From assembly GCF_028368975.1 (NCBI RefSeq), contig NZ_JAQNDM010000001.1, positions 620,001 through 684,000 on the forward strand: a stretch of DNA of 64,000 nucleotides, read 5' to 3'. Below, piece after piece: positions 62,822-64,000 of the stretch. The translations under genes were made by a program, and so were the position numbers. The notes under the pieces are model-generated. The model searched no databases. It was not told the origin of the DNA and was given only the letters and a program-made list of their open reading frames with translations. Within the stretch, counting starts at the first letter, position 1, and every line of letters begins with the position of its first letter. The DNA comes from Stigmatella ashevillena. Its GTDB lineage: Bacteria; Myxococcota; Myxococcia; Myxococcales; Myxococcaceae.

Positions 62822-63787
62822 GTATCTCGAAGTATCAGGCCGGGGGCGGCCGAGAATGGGCGCATAGCACCTGTTCCGATGCGCGTAAGCGCCGTCGCTA
62901 CAGGGAGGACTGGCATCCAGCACGGCCATCCAGCACCCACCCTGCAGCTCGATTTCATGACGCGCGCAGGGAGGCCTGCGCTGCCCTGCCAGAGGCTTCT
63001 TGGGAACATCGAGCCCGATTCCCCCAGCTTCTCGCTCGGGATACACCTCGGCCAAAGGAAGAGCAGCTTCCGCGAGACTGGCCGCGTCTCTGTCAGCCCC
63101 CCTTTCTGGACGAGCCGGAAAGGCGCTTTCCTCTTGCGGCCATAACGCAACGGCCCAACCACTGATCGCCAGAGCCATGCTGAAGGCCATCACACCTGGG
63201 TGCACTCTGGCCCAGGCACTCGGCACAGCCGATGGCCTCCTGGGCACGGAAGAGGAACTCTCCCCTCTCAGCACGATGGGCTGATCCGCTTCGGCCCCCA
63301 CCCTTTCCACTGCGTCCTCCAAGCACTGGGCGACCTCCGCCGCGCTGCCCCGAACCGAGGGCTCTGGAGACAGCAGCCGCTTCATCAGCACCTTTGCGTG
63401 CGTGGCTTCCAAGGCCCGCGCGACCTGGGCCAATACCCGCATGACTTCGCGCGACGAAGGGCTGTGCCAAGCCACCCAGTCATACAGCGGCACACCCTCT
63501 GCCCAATCCATCACCAAGTACGGATAGGACTGACCGTCTGTACTCATCCAACCCCCTTGGTCATGAAGTCGCGGCACGCCCGGGTGCTGGAGCCGCCGGA
63601 GCAACTCTGCCTCCCGCTCGAATCGGGCATCCTGCGCCGCAGTGGCCAGTTTCAGCGCGAAGTGCCCGGCGCCTTCCATACCCCTTCGTTCAACACGATA
63701 GATGACGCCGTAACTGCCCCGGCGGCCTCGGCTCACCACTCGCCAAGGACCTATGCCACTGCTTGGAAGAAGAGAGACAGGATCCAC
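62816..63787 (-). CDS. Serine/threonine kinase-like protein with catalytic core deleted
   Basis: The 323-aa product has a good kinase N-lobe: GRRGSYGVIYR loop, Lys46 in FALKLAT, FEREAELLRRLQHPGVPRL and hinge YLVMDWAEG. The segment ALEATH (125-130) should lead into HRD, DFG and APE. Instead it jumps to KRLLSPEPSVRGSAAEVAQC, the end of the C-lobe. About 130-150 residues are missing with the frame kept. A membrane segment (198-216) and a short Cys-containing exterior follow. Activity is not expected. The start is GTG 63787. It may be a pseudokinase or a decaying gene. Confidence 0.75.
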   Translation of the reverse strand: MDPVSLLPSSGIGPWRVVSRGRRGSYGVIYRVERRGMEGAGHFALKLATAAQDARFEREAELLRRLQHPGVPRLHDQGGWMSTDGQSYPYLVMDWAEGVPLYDWVAWHSPSSREVMRVLAQVARALEATHAKVLMKRLLSPEPSVRGSAAEVAQCLEDAVERVGAEADQPIVLRGESSSSVPRRPSAVPSAWARVHPGVMAFSMALAISGWAVALWPQEESAFPARPERGADRDAASLAEAALPLAEVYPEREAGGIGLDVPKKPLAGQRRPPCARHEIELQGGCWMAVLDASPPCSDGAYAHRNRCYAPILGRPRPDTSRYP

Positions 63788-64000
63788 TCGTGGAACGTAG
63801 CCTAACGCTGCCCCTCATACAACCCTGGAGGTAACATGACACTCTGAAGAACTCGGATTCGAGCTTCATGTATGGAACCAGCGCCAGATGGAAGGAAGCT
63901 CTCCCCGGTTTAATCTGCTCTGCGGTTGCGATTCCAAAGCGGCAAAGTTGTAGTACCGGCAGACCATTGCACTTGGAGCGGAGCCTCACACGGACAGACA
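63788..64000. other. Right-edge region without a recognisable gene
   Basis: The last 213 bases are visibly less GC-rich than the rest of the window. A minus-strand frame (63690-63989) is open but overlaps the kinase-like gene out of frame, has no ribosome binding site and resembles no family. The stretch probably contains the promoter of the kinase-like gene, but no clear element was found. Confidence 0.4.

Noticed and set aside
63690-63989. 99-aa minus-strand open frame at the right edge
   Set aside because: It overlaps the kinase-like gene out of frame, has no ribosome binding site and no similarity to a known family.

Overview
The window is a GC-rich chromosomal segment from what looks like a myxobacterium (Myxococcota, probably the Cystobacterineae line that includes Myxococcus, Stigmatella and Cystobacter). 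This assignment is inferred from gene content: a spc/S10/str ribosomal super-cluster with lysine-rich extensions, many lipoproteins, myxobacterial-type Ser/Thr kinases, a GAF hybrid histidine kinase and two sigma-54-like promoters. No tRNA, rRNA, CRISPR array, insertion sequence or prophage gene was recognised.

Region 1 (1-17143, all minus strand) is the translation block. A TTGACA-16-TATACT promoter at 17116-17143 starts rpsL-rpsG-fusA-tuf. A second promoter (TTGCAA-17-TATACG, 12487-12515) starts rpsJ-rplD-rplW-rplB-rpsS-rplV-rpsC-rplP-rpmC-rpsQ-rplN-rplX-rplE-rpsN-rpsH-rplF-rplR-rpsE-rpmD-rplO-secY-adk-map, with map cut by the window edge. The order is the classical bacterial one, except that rplC (L3) is missing between rpsJ and rplD.

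Region 2 (17238-25155) holds rimI and a SurA-like periplasmic chaperone (minus), then dnaJ, a HEAT-repeat-like protein, a GAF hybrid histidine kinase and plsB (plus).

Region 3 (25168-31468) begins with a minus-strand three-gene operon: an outer-membrane beta-barrel, a 13-CXXCH cytochrome and an Ig-like lipoprotein. This is the layout of a porin-cytochrome conduit. A CPBP intramembrane protease follows on the plus strand. A lipoprotein subtilisin with a membrane C-terminus and a small coupled partner follow on the minus strand.

Region 4 (31630-34585) has a pseudo-hydrolase and then a compact plus-strand module: a class-3-lipase-like protein flanked by two paralogous small proteins resembling CesT type III chaperones. 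This is the best candidate for an undescribed effector/chaperone system.

Region 5 (34637-48691) is mixed housekeeping and accessory genes: an RlmI-type methyltransferase, a HAD phosphatase, a CorA-like channel with GQN in place of GMN, an alpha/beta hydrolase, several lipoproteins including two paralogues with an expanded CX3CH haem motif, a dipeptidase, a Ser/Thr kinase, a coiled-coil lipoprotein behind a sigma-54-like promoter, and a membrane/DUF4129/DUF4350 trio.

Region 6 (48703-54298, minus) is a five-gene polysaccharide locus: NodB-type deacetylase, Wzx-type flippase, hexapeptide acetyltransferase and two glycosyltransferases, behind a sigma-54-like promoter.

Region 7 (54698-62806, plus) is a complete system I cytochrome c maturation operon, ccmABCDEFG-x-HI, with an unrelated zinc-ribbon membrane protein (x) inserted. 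It would supply haem attachment for c-type cytochromes such as the 13-haem protein of region 3. The window ends with a Ser/Thr kinase-like gene that has lost its catalytic core.
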